In this document: piece by piece, positions 1-8,343 of the stretch | Layout of the letters: each line of letters begins with the position of its first letter | Numbering within the stretch: the stretch's first letter is position 1 | Origin: Planctomycetota bacterium | GTDB lineage: Bacteria; Planctomycetota; Phycisphaerae; Sedimentisphaerales; Anaerobacaceae | Assembly: GCA_019456195.1 (NCBI GenBank) | Contig: VRUK01000056.1 | Coordinates: 1-35,084 of the forward strand | DNA length: 35,084 nt | Direction of reading: 5' to 3' | Program-made: the position numbers and the translations under genes | Notes under the pieces: generated by a model | Database searches by the model: none | Told to the model about the DNA's origin: nothing | The model's input: only the letters and a program-made list of their open reading frames with translations

Positions 1-1026
1 TGTTGCCAGTCCCGAAACAACTATCGCCGATGTTTGCAGCCCGGCGTTCCCGCTGATAGCCGCAATCATCGGAACAAAAGCAACTGCCGCCACATATATC
101 ACAGGATTATGGCCTTTGAAAAACATCATGACCAGGGCGGTGATAGCTGTCCCTATGATGCAGGGCAGCAGCCACGTCATTCTCACACGGGCTGCGCGAA
201 AAACCGACGCTGTGTCAAGCTCATCCGCGTCCGTACCTGCCATCGTGTATAAGTCCTCTGCAGCTTCTTCCTCCGCAACCTCGATAATACGGTCGGCGGT
301 GATTCGTCCGACTAACTTATTGTCGTTCTCCAGGACCGGCGCTGCAATCAAATCATTCTTGCTGAATATATTCCGCACTTCCTCCTGGTCCATATCGACA
401 GTAACGTAAATCGTATCAGGATCAACTAAATCACCTATCCTCGTTCCTTCCGACCTGGTCAACAGAAATCTAATTCGAACATCACCAACAAACCTGCCGT
501 TCTTATCCACAACGCAGACTGAAAAGAAATCTTCATCGATCTCAGCAGAACGAATCTTATTGACGGCCTCAGCGACTGTTGCATCCTCAGATACACTTAT
601 CACGGCCGTGTCCATAATCCCGCCTGCTGAATCCTCCGAGTAGCTCATCAGCTCTTTAATCTCAGCAGATTCCTCAGCAGAAATGCTTTCGAGCAGTTCA
701 GTCCTTTCTTCTTCGGGAAGTTCCGAAAGAATGTCCGCCGCATCGTCAGGATCAAGTTCACTGACAATACTTTTTAGTTCCTCCTTTTTCAGCAGCTCGA
801 AAAGCTCAGATCTGGTCGCCTCATCGACTTTTTCCAGAACCTCTGCCGAAGTCGGCTTGTCCATAGCATCGAAGATGGTACGTCTTTGCTCATTATCCAC
901 AAGTTCCACGACTTCTGCTATGTCACTGCTTCTCTGATTGCTGAGCAGCTCCTTCAACGCCGATTTATCTTCAGATTCAAGGAAGGGTTCGATTTGATGC
1001 ACTAAATGTTTTTGTCCATCTGCCAT
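1..1026 (-). CDS. mgtE: Magnesium channel/transporter MgtE, C-terminus cut off by the window edge
   Basis: MgtE proteins are Mg2+-gated inner-membrane magnesium channels. The minus-strand frame opens at the ATG at 1026 and runs off the left edge, giving about 342 of the usual ~450 residues. Seen in order: an acidic helical N domain (to about residue 130, with LDPDDAADIL and LPEEERTELL), paired CBS domains (about 135-260, beginning near SAGGIMDT), then the first membrane segments, ending in the pore-family motif ISGNAGLQTSAIVVSGLAT. The remaining helices lie outside the window. An in-frame TAA four codons before the ATG fixes the start. AGAGG lies just upstream, inside a 14-codon leader ORF whose stop overlaps this ATG. 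The gene follows lepA on the same strand after about 230 nt. Confidence 0.93.
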   Translation of the reverse strand, partial: MADGQKHLVHQIEPFLESEDKSALKELLSNQRSSDIAEVVELVDNEQRRTIFDAMDKPTSAEVLEKVDEATRSELFELLKKEELKSIVSELDPDDAADILSELPEEERTELLESISAEESAEIKELMSYSEDSAGGIMDTAVISVSEDATVAEAVNKIRSAEIDEDFFSVCVVDKNGRFVGDVRIRFLLTRSEGTRIGDLVDPDTIYVTVDMDQEEVRNIFSKNDLIAAPVLENDNKLVGRITADRIIEVAEEEAAEDLYTMAGTDADELDTASVFRAARVRMTWLLPCIIGTAITALVMMFFKGHNPVIYVAAVAFVPMIAAISGNAGLQTSAIVVSGLAT

Positions 1027-1070
1027 TAAACCTCTTTAGTTGTTCCTGTTTCGTTCAAAACGCGATTCAC
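1026..1070 (-). CDS. Possible 14-aa leader peptide overlapping the mgtE start
   Basis: On the minus strand AGGAGG (1079-1084) is followed after 8 nt by GTG at 1070. This opens a 14-codon frame reading MNRVLNETGTTKEV. Its TAA shares one base with the mgtE ATG (TAATG). The Shine-Dalgarno site is much stronger than the one in front of mgtE itself, and the mgtE site lies within this ORF. That arrangement fits translational coupling or leader-peptide control. The peptide has no proline run and resembles no leader I know. It is too short to prove coding by itself. Confidence 0.45.
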   Translation of the reverse strand: MNRVLNETGTTKEV

Positions 1071-1180
1071 GAATTCACCCTCCTGCGGCATAAAATAACG
1101 CAATTTCTTTTACTAAGCAACAATTTTACACAATCTAATCAGTTTTATTAAGCTTTGCGTTATCAGGAACATCAGGCCGA

Positions 1181-1195
1181 AAAGGCGGTGCCTTT
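1181..1195 (-). terminator. Weak hairpin downstream of lepA
   Basis: On the minus strand AAAGGC, loop ACC, GCCTTT forms a 6-bp hairpin 60-75 nt after the lepA stop. There is little U-rich tail, so it is at best a weak terminator or RNA 3'-end stabiliser between lepA and mgtE. Confidence 0.25.
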
Positions 1196-1254
1196 GATGC
1201 TGAATATTGTTGGAATGATTAATCAGGTGGTTGGTGCTTTGTCTAAGGCGTATG

Positions 1255-3051
1255 CTATTCGCTGGTATCGAGGATTGTCATAAACGCTTCCTGCGGTATC
1301 TGGACGTTACCAACGCTTTTCATCCGCCTTTTTCCTTCTTTTTGCTTTTTAAGCAGCTTCATCTTACGCGTTACATCACCGCCATACAACTTTTGAGTGA
1401 CATCTTTGCGAAAGCCTTTGATGGTTTCTCTTGCGATGATTTTGCCGCCGATAGCAACCTGCAAAGGTATTTCAAACTGATGCCGGGGTATAGCTCTTCG
1501 CAGCTTTATTATCAGTTTGCGGCCGCGTGCCTCTGCTTTACTGCGATGGACAATCAAACTCAGGGCATCTACTGCAACCTTGTTTACAAGAATATCAATC
1601 TTAACGAGGTCGCTGGTCTGGAAGCCTGTAAACTCGTAATCCATCGTTGCATAGCCTCTGCTGATACCTTTGAGAAGATCATAAAAATCATATACGATTT
1701 CGGCAAGAGGGGCTTTATACTCAAGCATAACCCTGGTCGTGCTCAGATAATCCGTCTTTAAGAGCCTGCACCGCCTCGATTCGGCAAGTTTCATAATCGC
1801 CCCGATTGTATCTGTCGCGGTTATAATCTCAAGGCGAACAAAAGGTTCGCGAAGCTCTTCGATGTGGCTCGGATCAGGCAGTTGACCGGGCGATTCTATC
1901 CTCTTAATGACATCGTCCATTGTCAGTATCTCGTAACTGACCGTCGGAGCGGTCTGAATAACCTCTATATCATTCTCGCGCTCCAGCCGTTCCTGTACTA
2001 TCTCCATATGCAGCAGACCAAGGAAACCGCACCGGAAACCAAAGCCAAGTGCTGGTGAATTCTGCGGGCTGAATGAGAAACTGGCATCATTAAGAGTAAG
2101 CTTGTCAAAAGCGTCCCTCAGCTTTGAATAATCCGTATTATTACCCGGATAAAAATCTGAAAATACCATCTGCATCGGTGCTATATAACCGGGTAAAGGT
2201 TTTGAGGCTGGTTCGGTATAATCTGTAATTGTGTCTCCTATTGTCACATCAGCCAGCTCGCGAATATTTGCGATAAGATAACCGACCTCTCCAGTGCCGA
2301 GCCTGTCAACCGCATTCATCTCAGGTTTAAATTTGCCCAGTTCGGTAATAGTATAAATTTTGTCGCTGCGCATAAAGCGGACCTTTTGCTTTATATTCAG
2401 GCAGCCGGCAAAAACTCTGACATAACATATCACGCCCCTGTACTGGTCACAGTGACTGTCAAAGATTAATGCTGCGGTTGGCTTATCGCTTTTATCTTCC
2501 GGAGCAGGAAGAAATGTCACAATTGCCTCGAGAAGTTCCTCAACTCCCAGTCCGCTCTTTGCGCTTATCTTGAAACACTCATTGGCACCGATGCCGAAAA
2601 CATATTCGATCTCTTCGGCAACCCGGTCGGGGTCCGCTGCGGGTAAATCAACCTTATTGATTACGCTTAAAAGTTCAACATTGTTTTCAACCGCCAGATA
2701 AGCGTTAGCCACGGTCTGTGCCTCAACGCCCTGACTGGCATCGACCACGAGTAAAGCACCCTCGCAAGCGGCCAGTGCCCGTGAAACCTCATAATGAAAA
2801 TCAACATGCCCCGGGGTATCAATCAGGTTCAGCATATATGTTTTGCCCTGATGTTGGTAATTCATCGTTACTGCTGAAGCTTTGATGGTTATTCCCCGTT
2901 CGCGCTCGAGATCCATATTATCAAGAAGCTGATCTTGCTTTTGACGAGCGGTAATCGTACCGGTCAGCTCAAGCATACGATCCGCCAGAGTGCTCTTGCC
3001 GTGATCAATATGCGCTATAATCGAAAAATTTCGTATATGTTCCGTACTCAT
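1255..3051 (-). CDS. lepA: Elongation factor 4 (LepA), ribosome back-translocating GTPase
   Basis: LepA/EF4 is a cytosolic translational GTPase acting on stalled or initiating ribosomes. Seen: G1 AHIDHGKST, G3 DTPGH, G4 NKVD and G5 SAKSG in the G domain. EF-G-like beta-barrel and alpha/beta domains follow, then the EF4-specific C-terminal domain near the end (GFRKDVTQKLYGGDVTRKMK ending QIPQEAFMTIL). At 598 residues the length is normal for the family. I start at the ATG at 3051 (MSTEHIRNFS), because family members begin this way. An in-frame TTG five codons upstream (3066) is possible but less likely. It lies about 70 nt downstream of typA on the same strand, so the two GTPases are probably co-transcribed. 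Confidence 0.97.
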   Translation of the reverse strand: MSTEHIRNFSIIAHIDHGKSTLADRMLELTGTITARQKQDQLLDNMDLERERGITIKASAVTMNYQHQGKTYMLNLIDTPGHVDFHYEVSRALAACEGALLVVDASQGVEAQTVANAYLAVENNVELLSVINKVDLPAADPDRVAEEIEYVFGIGANECFKISAKSGLGVEELLEAIVTFLPAPEDKSDKPTAALIFDSHCDQYRGVICYVRVFAGCLNIKQKVRFMRSDKIYTITELGKFKPEMNAVDRLGTGEVGYLIANIRELADVTIGDTITDYTEPASKPLPGYIAPMQMVFSDFYPGNNTDYSKLRDAFDKLTLNDASFSFSPQNSPALGFGFRCGFLGLLHMEIVQERLERENDIEVIQTAPTVSYEILTMDDVIKRIESPGQLPDPSHIEELREPFVRLEIITATDTIGAIMKLAESRRCRLLKTDYLSTTRVMLEYKAPLAEIVYDFYDLLKGISRGYATMDYEFTGFQTSDLVKIDILVNKVAVDALSLIVHRSKAEARGRKLIIKLRRAIPRHQFEIPLQVAIGGKIIARETIKGFRKDVTQKLYGGDVTRKMKLLKKQKEGKRRMKSVGNVQIPQEAFMTILDTSE

Positions 3052-3122
3052 TTCGTATGTCTTCAAATGTTATCGGGACCTGAATTTATATAAAACAATA
3101 CCTTGCCCTGGCAGATATAATA

Positions 3123-4979
3123 TTAAGAGATTGCACGACTGTGTCGCCGCCTGTCTGTTTCTTTTAACAGCCTTTTGCGTATTCGAATCGAAGATGGACA
3201 AATCTCGACAAGCTCATCTTCCTGAAGATACTCCATCACAGCCTCAAGACTCATCTTTCTTGCGGGCCTTACCCTGGCGGCATCGTCTTTGCCCGACGAC
3301 CTAACGTTGGTAAGCTGCTTGTTTCTTACGACGTTAACAGGTATGTCCTTATCCTTGCAGTGTTCCCCGACTACTTGTCCTTCATATACTTTTTCTCCGG
3401 GCTCGACAAAAAATATACCCCGGTCGTATAAGGCGTCAAGCGCATAAGCGGTAACTTGTCCTGTTGTGGTTGCAATCATAACGCCGGCTTTTCGCTGAGG
3501 TATTGCTCCCCTCATCAGTTCGTATCTTTCAAACGTATGATGCATAATCGCTCTACCCTGTGTCGCATTCATCATCCTGGCGTTAAGACCGAACAGTCCC
3601 CGCGATGGTATGAAAAATTCCATATGAATAAAATCACCTGCACCACTTTTGGAATCTATTTTAATTATTTCACTTCGCCTGTCACCCAAAAGACTCATTA
3701 CGGAATTCTGGCAGTCCAGTGGACAATCCACAGCGAGTAATTCTATCGGTTCATGACGCCTGTCATCGACTATTCTCAAAATTACGTTCGGCTTACCCAC
3801 ACAAACCTCATACCCTTCACGCCGCATATTTTCCAGCAAAATCCCAAGATGCATCAGCCCTCTGCCCGAAACATTGAATTCTTCCGGACTCTGCCCGGCT
3901 TCCACCCTTAATGCAACGTTCTGCTGAAGCTCCTTTTCAAGTCTATCACCAATCTGCCTGCTCGTTACGTATTTGCCGTCTCTGCCCGCGAATGGCCCGT
4001 CGTTAACCCTGAATGTCATTGACATAGTCGGCTCATCAACAGGGATAACCGCAAGCCTCGAAGGTTTATCCGCACAGGCAATCGTGTAACCAATCTCAAC
4101 AGGATTAAGCCCTGATATCGCACATATATCGCCGGCCTGAACTTGTGAAACCTGCTTTCGGCCAAGCCCGTGAAACTGATGAATCTGCATAACTTTTTGC
4201 TGAGTATGCAGACCTTCTGAGTCGATGACAGTAACTTTCTGGCCTTCACTTAGCTGGCCTGCAAAAATCCTGCCTATTGCTATACGTCCGACATAATCCG
4301 AATATTCCTGATTGGTCACCAGTATTTGCAGAGGAGCATCATGGATAATCTTCGGCGAGGGAACATTATTTATTATGGCGTCAAATATCACCTGCATATT
4401 GTCGGTTTTCTTCTCGAGGTCCGTCGTCGCCCACCCGTCTCTTGCCGATGCATATATCAAAGGAAAATCAAGAGCTTTATCATTGGCCCCAAGCTGAACA
4501 AGCAAATCGAATACTTCATTCACAACATCATCAGGCCTGCTGTTTGGCCGGTCAATCTTGTTGATAACAATTATGGGCCGAAGCTTATGCTCAAGCGCCT
4601 TGGTCAGTACAAACCTTGTCTGGGGCATAGGACCTTCGAAGGCGTCAACCAAAAGCAGCACGCCGTCTGCCATTTTCAAAACACGTTCAACCTCTCCACC
4701 AAAATCAGCATGTCCCGGCGTGTCGATTATATTAATTTTATATTCGTTACCTTCACAGTCCGTATAATTAATCGAGCAGTTTTTACTTAAAATTGTTATG
4801 CCCCGCTCCTTTTCCAGCGGATTCGAATCCATAATCAATCCATGCTCGCCGCCGGCCAGTTTATCAAGATCCTCCTGCCGAAACATACCCGACTGGTACA
4901 GGAGCTGGTCAACAAGCGTCGTCTTGCCATGGTCAACATGGGCAATTATTGCTACATTACGAATATAGTCTGAATACAT
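3123..4979 (-). CDS. typA: Ribosome-associated GTPase TypA/BipA
   Basis: TypA/BipA is an EF-G-like GTPase that binds the ribosome and affects assembly and stress adaptation. Seen: AHVDHGKTT (G1), a switch-I segment with ERGITI, the BipA-typical [15 protein letters not shown] (G3), NKID (G4) and SARDG (G5) in roughly the first 200 residues. Then come domain II and EF-G III/V-like domains, including [20 protein letters not shown], and the family C-terminal domain (to 618 aa, a normal length). The ATG at 4979 is followed directly by [20 protein letters not shown], the expected N-terminus. A good promoter lies about 80-100 nt upstream. It is the first gene of a probable typA-lepA unit. Confidence 0.96.
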   Translation of the reverse strand: MYSDYIRNVAIIAHVDHGKTTLVDQLLYQSGMFRQEDLDKLAGGEHGLIMDSNPLEKERGITILSKNCSINYTDCEGNEYKINIIDTPGHADFGGEVERVLKMADGVLLLVDAFEGPMPQTRFVLTKALEHKLRPIIVINKIDRPNSRPDDVVNEVFDLLVQLGANDKALDFPLIYASARDGWATTDLEKKTDNMQVIFDAIINNVPSPKIIHDAPLQILVTNQEYSDYVGRIAIGRIFAGQLSEGQKVTVIDSEGLHTQQKVMQIHQFHGLGRKQVSQVQAGDICAISGLNPVEIGYTIACADKPSRLAVIPVDEPTMSMTFRVNDGPFAGRDGKYVTSRQIGDRLEKELQQNVALRVEAGQSPEEFNVSGRGLMHLGILLENMRREGYEVCVGKPNVILRIVDDRRHEPIELLAVDCPLDCQNSVMSLLGDRRSEIIKIDSKSGAGDFIHMEFFIPSRGLFGLNARMMNATQGRAIMHHTFERYELMRGAIPQRKAGVMIATTTGQVTAYALDALYDRGIFFVEPGEKVYEGQVVGEHCKDKDIPVNVVRNKQLTNVRSSGKDDAARVRPARKMSLEAVMEYLQEDELVEICPSSIRIRKRLLKETDRRRHSRAIS

Positions 4980-5056
4980 AAAAAACTCTCAAAAGGGAAT
5001 AGTAGGGATTACTGAACTATCCAGTACTTGGTTTAATCATTGCTGTCGAAAAGGCT

Positions 5057-5084
5057 ATTCTACATTATTAATTCTCGATGTCAA
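5057..5084 (-). promoter_or_regulatory. Sigma-70-type promoter for typA
   Basis: Minus strand TTGACA (5079-5084), 16-nt spacer, TAGAAT (5057-5062). A perfect -35 and a 5/6 -10 match lie about 80 nt before the typA ATG. No other start lies between, so it most likely drives typA and lepA. Confidence 0.6.
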
Positions 5085-5112
5085 TGCAAAACCGCTGCTA
5101 ATTTAATAAATG

Positions 5113-5146
5113 AAAAAGGGGCCTATACCGAGTAGGTATAGGCCCC
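5113..5146 (-). terminator. Intrinsic terminator of the first modular-protein gene
   Basis: Read on the minus strand: GGGGCCTATACC, 5-nt loop, GGTATAGGCCCC, then UUUUU (5113-5117). A perfect 12-bp stem plus U-tract is a textbook terminator. It lies about 60 nt after the stop of the gene ending at 5204. Close relatives of this hairpin follow each of the three other paralogues. Confidence 0.9.
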
Positions 5147-5162
5147 GAATTGACGCGAATCT

Positions 5163-5190
5163 GTGAAATTAATCACAAAATCAATTTCAC
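5163..5190 (-). other. Second hairpin in the 3' UTR of the first modular-protein gene
   Basis: GTGAAATT and AATTTCAC pair (8 bp) around a 12-nt loop, between the stop codon and the terminator. The 3' UTR of the gene ending at 11106 holds an analogous but different-sequence palindrome in the same place. Function unknown; RNA 3'-end protection is plausible. Confidence 0.4.
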
Positions 5191-5203
5191 GCTGAATCCC
5201 GGT

Positions 5204-7885
5204 TTAAGGTGCAGGCCGATACAATCTGATATCATCGAAATACATCGTACCTGTACCTCCGGCCAGTGGATTGCTCTTGTTGCCAAGACCAAGACTAATA
5301 GTATTGACATTGGAAAGATTCACTCCCTGGTCTGCAAACACCTGCAGGTCGATAGTCCATTGGGTCCAGGTATCTATCTGTGATGCTGTCAGATTACTAT
5401 GAGTTACTACTGCGTTGCCGTTGAGAGCAACATACAAAGGCACGACAGCATTGGCCGCTTCGCCTCTGAACCAAATCGTCAGTGCTCCGACGCCTTCCTC
5501 TGTCCAGTTTCGCTGGTCGACCAATGTCAAAGTCGCCTCAGATATCCCAACACCATTGTCATAGAAAAGCGGCATTGCCTGCCTGCCACTGTGAACGATA
5601 CTTTGTTCGGCAAATGGAGGACTGGCATAACCAACGACAGAACCGTTGATTGCAGGGTTGTCGAATCCGTCTAACCACGTATAAAATATCCTCTTGCTAT
5701 CGAGGTCATCGGGATTAAGGTCATTGTAGCTCTCGAAGTCGTCCACGATAAGATAATCAGCTACCGAAAAGCTCCAGGTAGGACCTGCGCTGATAGACCC
5801 GTCGTTATTGTTCTCATCAACTCGCCAGTAGTACGGTCCGCCGCCCCATTCAATGCTGCTTGCAGGTAGAGTATAGCTGTTGGTACCCTGTCGGCCTTGG
5901 TATATGCCTGTCGCATCAGATGCATCGGCATTACTTACTGCTGCTTTATCAGTTCCGAAATACACATCATGCTCAGCAGCCTCATCTCCCGCAGACCAGC
6001 TAATGGGTTTACTCGCCTCTTTGATACCCACTGTTGATTTATTATTCGGTTTCGGATTCCAGGCGACTAATGGGTCACCTCTCATAAGCTCCTTAACTTG
6101 ATTAGCCGTTAGTGAAGCATTATAGAAGCGGACATCGTCCACCATGCCAACATAAAAGTCACTTGGGTTGGTGTCCCATTCCTGTCCTATTGACCACCGA
6201 TTTACCCCGTCCAAAGTAAAGGCGGCTAAGTACGTGCCAACCTCAACTCCATCGACGTATATAGTTCCTCTTGAACCCTTCCTGACATACGTTATCATGT
6301 GCCACTGGTTGTCATTGACAGCAGGGGGGAACTCGGTGTCGCCGCCGTCATTCACATAGGGATTCCCACCGTCAATGCCGAACATGAGTGGGTGACTGCC
6401 GCCGCTGTTAGCTGCGAACACGTTTCCCTCCCCCCCTTGTATGGTTTTGATCCATGCACTTAGGGTAATATTAGTGCTTGTTATGTCGTCAGCTACACCA
6501 TCAATTGCGACATAATCGTCCCCATCCAAATCCAGCGCACCGCCTATGGCACCTTCCACCCACTCCGGGTCGCCTCCGAACTTACCTTCATTGCCGTAAC
6601 CGGAAAAATCAAGGGCTGTATCGCCGCTGCCTTCGTCAAATGTCCACCAGCCGATAAGGTTCGGATCGGTAATGGTTATGATCGGTAAGGTTTTGAAACT
6701 CCAGACATCGCCTTTATGCGTAGCGGGAGGATCGAACTCATCTATCCGCCAGTAGTAAGTTGTGTCCCTTTCGAGTGTGCCGGGGGTATAGGTTGCAGCA
6801 GCCTGTGCAAGCCCTCCGGCGGCATTATTCACATCATCAAAATTATCGCCGAAATATACAGTGTGCAATTTCGAACCAAAACCTCCTGTCCAGCTGAGCT
6901 GCACATCAGGGTCAATGTGCTTGCCGCCATCAGGAGGGCTGGGGTTGTAGGCTGTCTTTGAGGGAACCATGAAGCTCCAGACGGGACCCGTGTATTTCGT
7001 AGTACCATCGGCCTCTACCTCATCAATGCGCCAGTAATATGTTGTGCCCGGTACAAGACCCTCCGGAAAAGGCATACCGGGAAAGCCGGCAATAAACATC
7101 GCCGAGGCCTGGTTGCCCTGGAACGCACTCTCAGCGCCGGCCTCTACATCTGCTAAATTATCGCTTAAATACACATCATGCGAGACGGCAGACAGTCCCG
7201 GTGACCACATAAGGTTCACCCAGGTATCCTCAAGCACAACACCATCAGCCGGGGATGGTGTTGAAGCAAATGGAGTACTAAGTTCTATATGCAGCAATGC
7301 CGCCAGGGCCCCTGAGCCGGACTCAACAGTTCTGTGTCCTACGGACGGATTATCTGGATTGTCGCTAATTATTATTACCAGGGCATTGCCAGGATTCCAC
7401 CCGGCCTGACTGATTATTTCCTGGATGACAGGGGAGATATCAACGGTTTGAACTTTTTCGCCGACTGTAGGGTAATGCTCCGGCGACCATTCCACGACTG
7501 CATTAGTTGTGGTCCTGTCTCGAACATTACCGTTGGTGGCTTGAAATGCTGGAGCATCGGAGACCAGCTCACCCTGGATGATTAGATTGACGGGTTCATC
7601 AGCTTCAGTTTCATCCACAGTGAATACGATATATGCTTCATTGATGCTGGCGCCCTGAGGGATTTCGACATTCAAAAAGCGCAGGCCTACTGCCTGAACG
7701 CCACCGTCATCAACAAGCTCCAGGTCGCTGCTGTCCATATACATGTTGCCGTCTGCCTCTTCTTCGACACCGTCGTTAGTGTTAGTAATTCCACTCTCTA
7801 CTACCACGCCCCCGAAGACGGCATTTGAACTGACCAGGCTCAACACCAATACAAAAGAGACCAAAAAAATCAATTTCTTACACAT
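5204..7885 (-). CDS. Secreted modular protein 1: DNRLRE-like module, Fn3-like repeats, LamG
   Basis: A probable extracellular binding or adhesion protein of 893 residues with no catalytic motif. It has a signal peptide (residues 1-25, KKLIFLVSFVLVLSLVSS core). A beta-sandwich module of the DNRLRE/hemagglutinin-like type follows (about 27-205; AVGLRFLNVEIPQGASINEA, later SPVIQEIISQAGW). Then two Fn3-like modules (207-405, each with TTYYWRIDE and VWSF), a LamG/concanavalin-like domain (410-612; GWWTFDEGSGDTALDFSG to VDDVRFYN), a third Fn3-like module (615-715), and the C-terminal module common to all four paralogues (DDFESYNDL to FDDIRLYRP). I prefer the second of two adjacent ATGs: AAGGAG then sits 7 nt away and the N-terminus matches MCKKLI of the next paralogue. 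The ATG at 7888 is the alternative. No PEP-CTERM, dockerin or sortase tail is seen. Confidence 0.88.
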   Translation of the reverse strand: MCKKLIFLVSFVLVLSLVSSNAVFGGVVVESGITNTNDGVEEEADGNMYMDSSDLELVDDGGVQAVGLRFLNVEIPQGASINEAYIVFTVDETEADEPVNLIIQGELVSDAPAFQATNGNVRDRTTTNAVVEWSPEHYPTVGEKVQTVDISPVIQEIISQAGWNPGNALVIIISDNPDNPSVGHRTVESGSGALAALLHIELSTPFASTPSPADGVVLEDTWVNLMWSPGLSAVSHDVYLSDNLADVEAGAESAFQGNQASAMFIAGFPGMPFPEGLVPGTTYYWRIDEVEADGTTKYTGPVWSFMVPSKTAYNPSPPDGGKHIDPDVQLSWTGGFGSKLHTVYFGDNFDDVNNAAGGLAQAAATYTPGTLERDTTYYWRIDEFDPPATHKGDVWSFKTLPIITITDPNLIGWWTFDEGSGDTALDFSGYGNEGKFGGDPEWVEGAIGGALDLDGDDYVAIDGVADDITSTNITLSAWIKTIQGGEGNVFAANSGGSHPLMFGIDGGNPYVNDGGDTEFPPAVNDNQWHMITYVRKGSRGTIYVDGVEVGTYLAAFTLDGVNRWSIGQEWDTNPSDFYVGMVDDVRFYNASLTANQVKELMRGDPLVAWNPKPNNKSTVGIKEASKPISWSAGDEAAEHDVYFGTDKAAVSNADASDATGIYQGRQGTNSYTLPASSIEWGGGPYYWRVDENNNDGSISAGPTWSFSVADYLIVDDFESYNDLNPDDLDSKRIFYTWLDGFDNPAINGSVVGYASPPFAEQSIVHSGRQAMPLFYDNGVGISEATLTLVDQRNWTEEGVGALTIWFRGEAANAVVPLYVALNGNAVVTHSNLTASQIDTWTQWTIDLQVFADQGVNLSNVNTISLGLGNKSNPLAGGTGTMYFDDIRLYRPAP

Positions 7886-8090
7886 CATACTACTCCTTCA
7901 AAGTTAATATGAATTTGTGCTTTGGTCACAAGCCAAAACACCTTTTGTTCTCAATAGAAAACTTTAAATAATACGACGGATAATAATTCAGGTGCACACT
8001 AAACAAAACTGCCTGGGATGATGTTTACGGCTTGCCACGACCTCCTTCCTTAAAGCAGTTCAATGAGAAACCGAAATCTGCATTCTATTT
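7886..8090 (-). promoter_or_regulatory. Long leader of modular-protein gene 1 with AGGAGG element and hairpin
   Basis: About 205 nt lie between the predicted transcription start and the ATG. The leader holds AAGGAAGGAGGT (8040-8051), about 155 nt before the start codon, followed by CAAGCCG. The same block occurs in the leader of the next paralogue at 10611-10635. At 7917-7941 a hairpin GTGTTTTGG, 7-nt loop, CCAAAGCAC (9 bp) lies just upstream of the real ribosome-binding site. A matching hairpin occurs at 10516-10540. No convincing leader ORF is present. Confidence 0.55.
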
Positions 8091-8096
8091 ATATCT

Positions 8097-8126
8097 AATA
8101 TATCAAATTTCCTATCTTCTCGTCAA
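8097..8126 (-). promoter_or_regulatory. Promoter of modular-protein gene 1
   Basis: Minus strand TTGACG (8121-8126), 18-nt spacer ending TTTGA, TATATT (8097-8102). All four paralogues have the same TTGAC, 18-nt, TATA arrangement with TTTG directly before the -10. That repetition makes this prediction stronger than a single match. Confidence 0.7.
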
Positions 8127-8232
8127 TGAGAAAATGGGTTTGATTCCTGTTTTTTAGCACAATTTTGTCACTCAAACACACTTATTTGTCATTTATGTAC
8201 CCAAGCAACCTTAAAATAATCAATAGCCATTT

Positions 8233-8266
8233 AAAAAGAGGCCTATACCGAATCAGTATAGGCCTC
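8233..8266 (-). terminator. Intrinsic terminator of modular-protein gene 2
   Basis: On the minus strand GAGGCCTATAC, 7-nt loop, GTATAGGCCTC, then UUUUU. This 11-bp perfect stem is a sequence relative of the terminator at 5113-5146. It lies about 78 nt after the stop at 8344. Confidence 0.88.
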
Positions 8267-8343
8267 GATTTAATACATATCTTCAATATCATCCACACAA
8301 TTTTAATTGCGGATCAAGCCACACGGCTTATTAGTACCGGTTC

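Noticed and set aside
1027..1254. Possible M-box (ykoK) magnesium riboswitch before mgtE
   Set aside because: The conserved M-box core could not be found in this 228-nt gap. Only the AGGAGG-led small ORF stands out.
1231..1761. 176-codon open frame on the plus strand
   Set aside because: Shadow of lepA, whose EF4 motifs and C-terminal domain are unmistakable on the other strand.
7988..8038. GTG-initiated 16-codon frame after AGGAGGT in the leader of modular-protein gene 1
   Set aside because: The Shine-Dalgarno site is only one base from the GTG, too close to work. The sister leader has no start codon at this place, so the frame is not conserved.
8020..8045. Sigma-54-like TGGCA element in the leader of modular-protein gene 1
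   Set aside because: The required GC element (TTGC) at fixed spacing is missing, and a good TTGACG-N18-TATATT promoter lies upstream.
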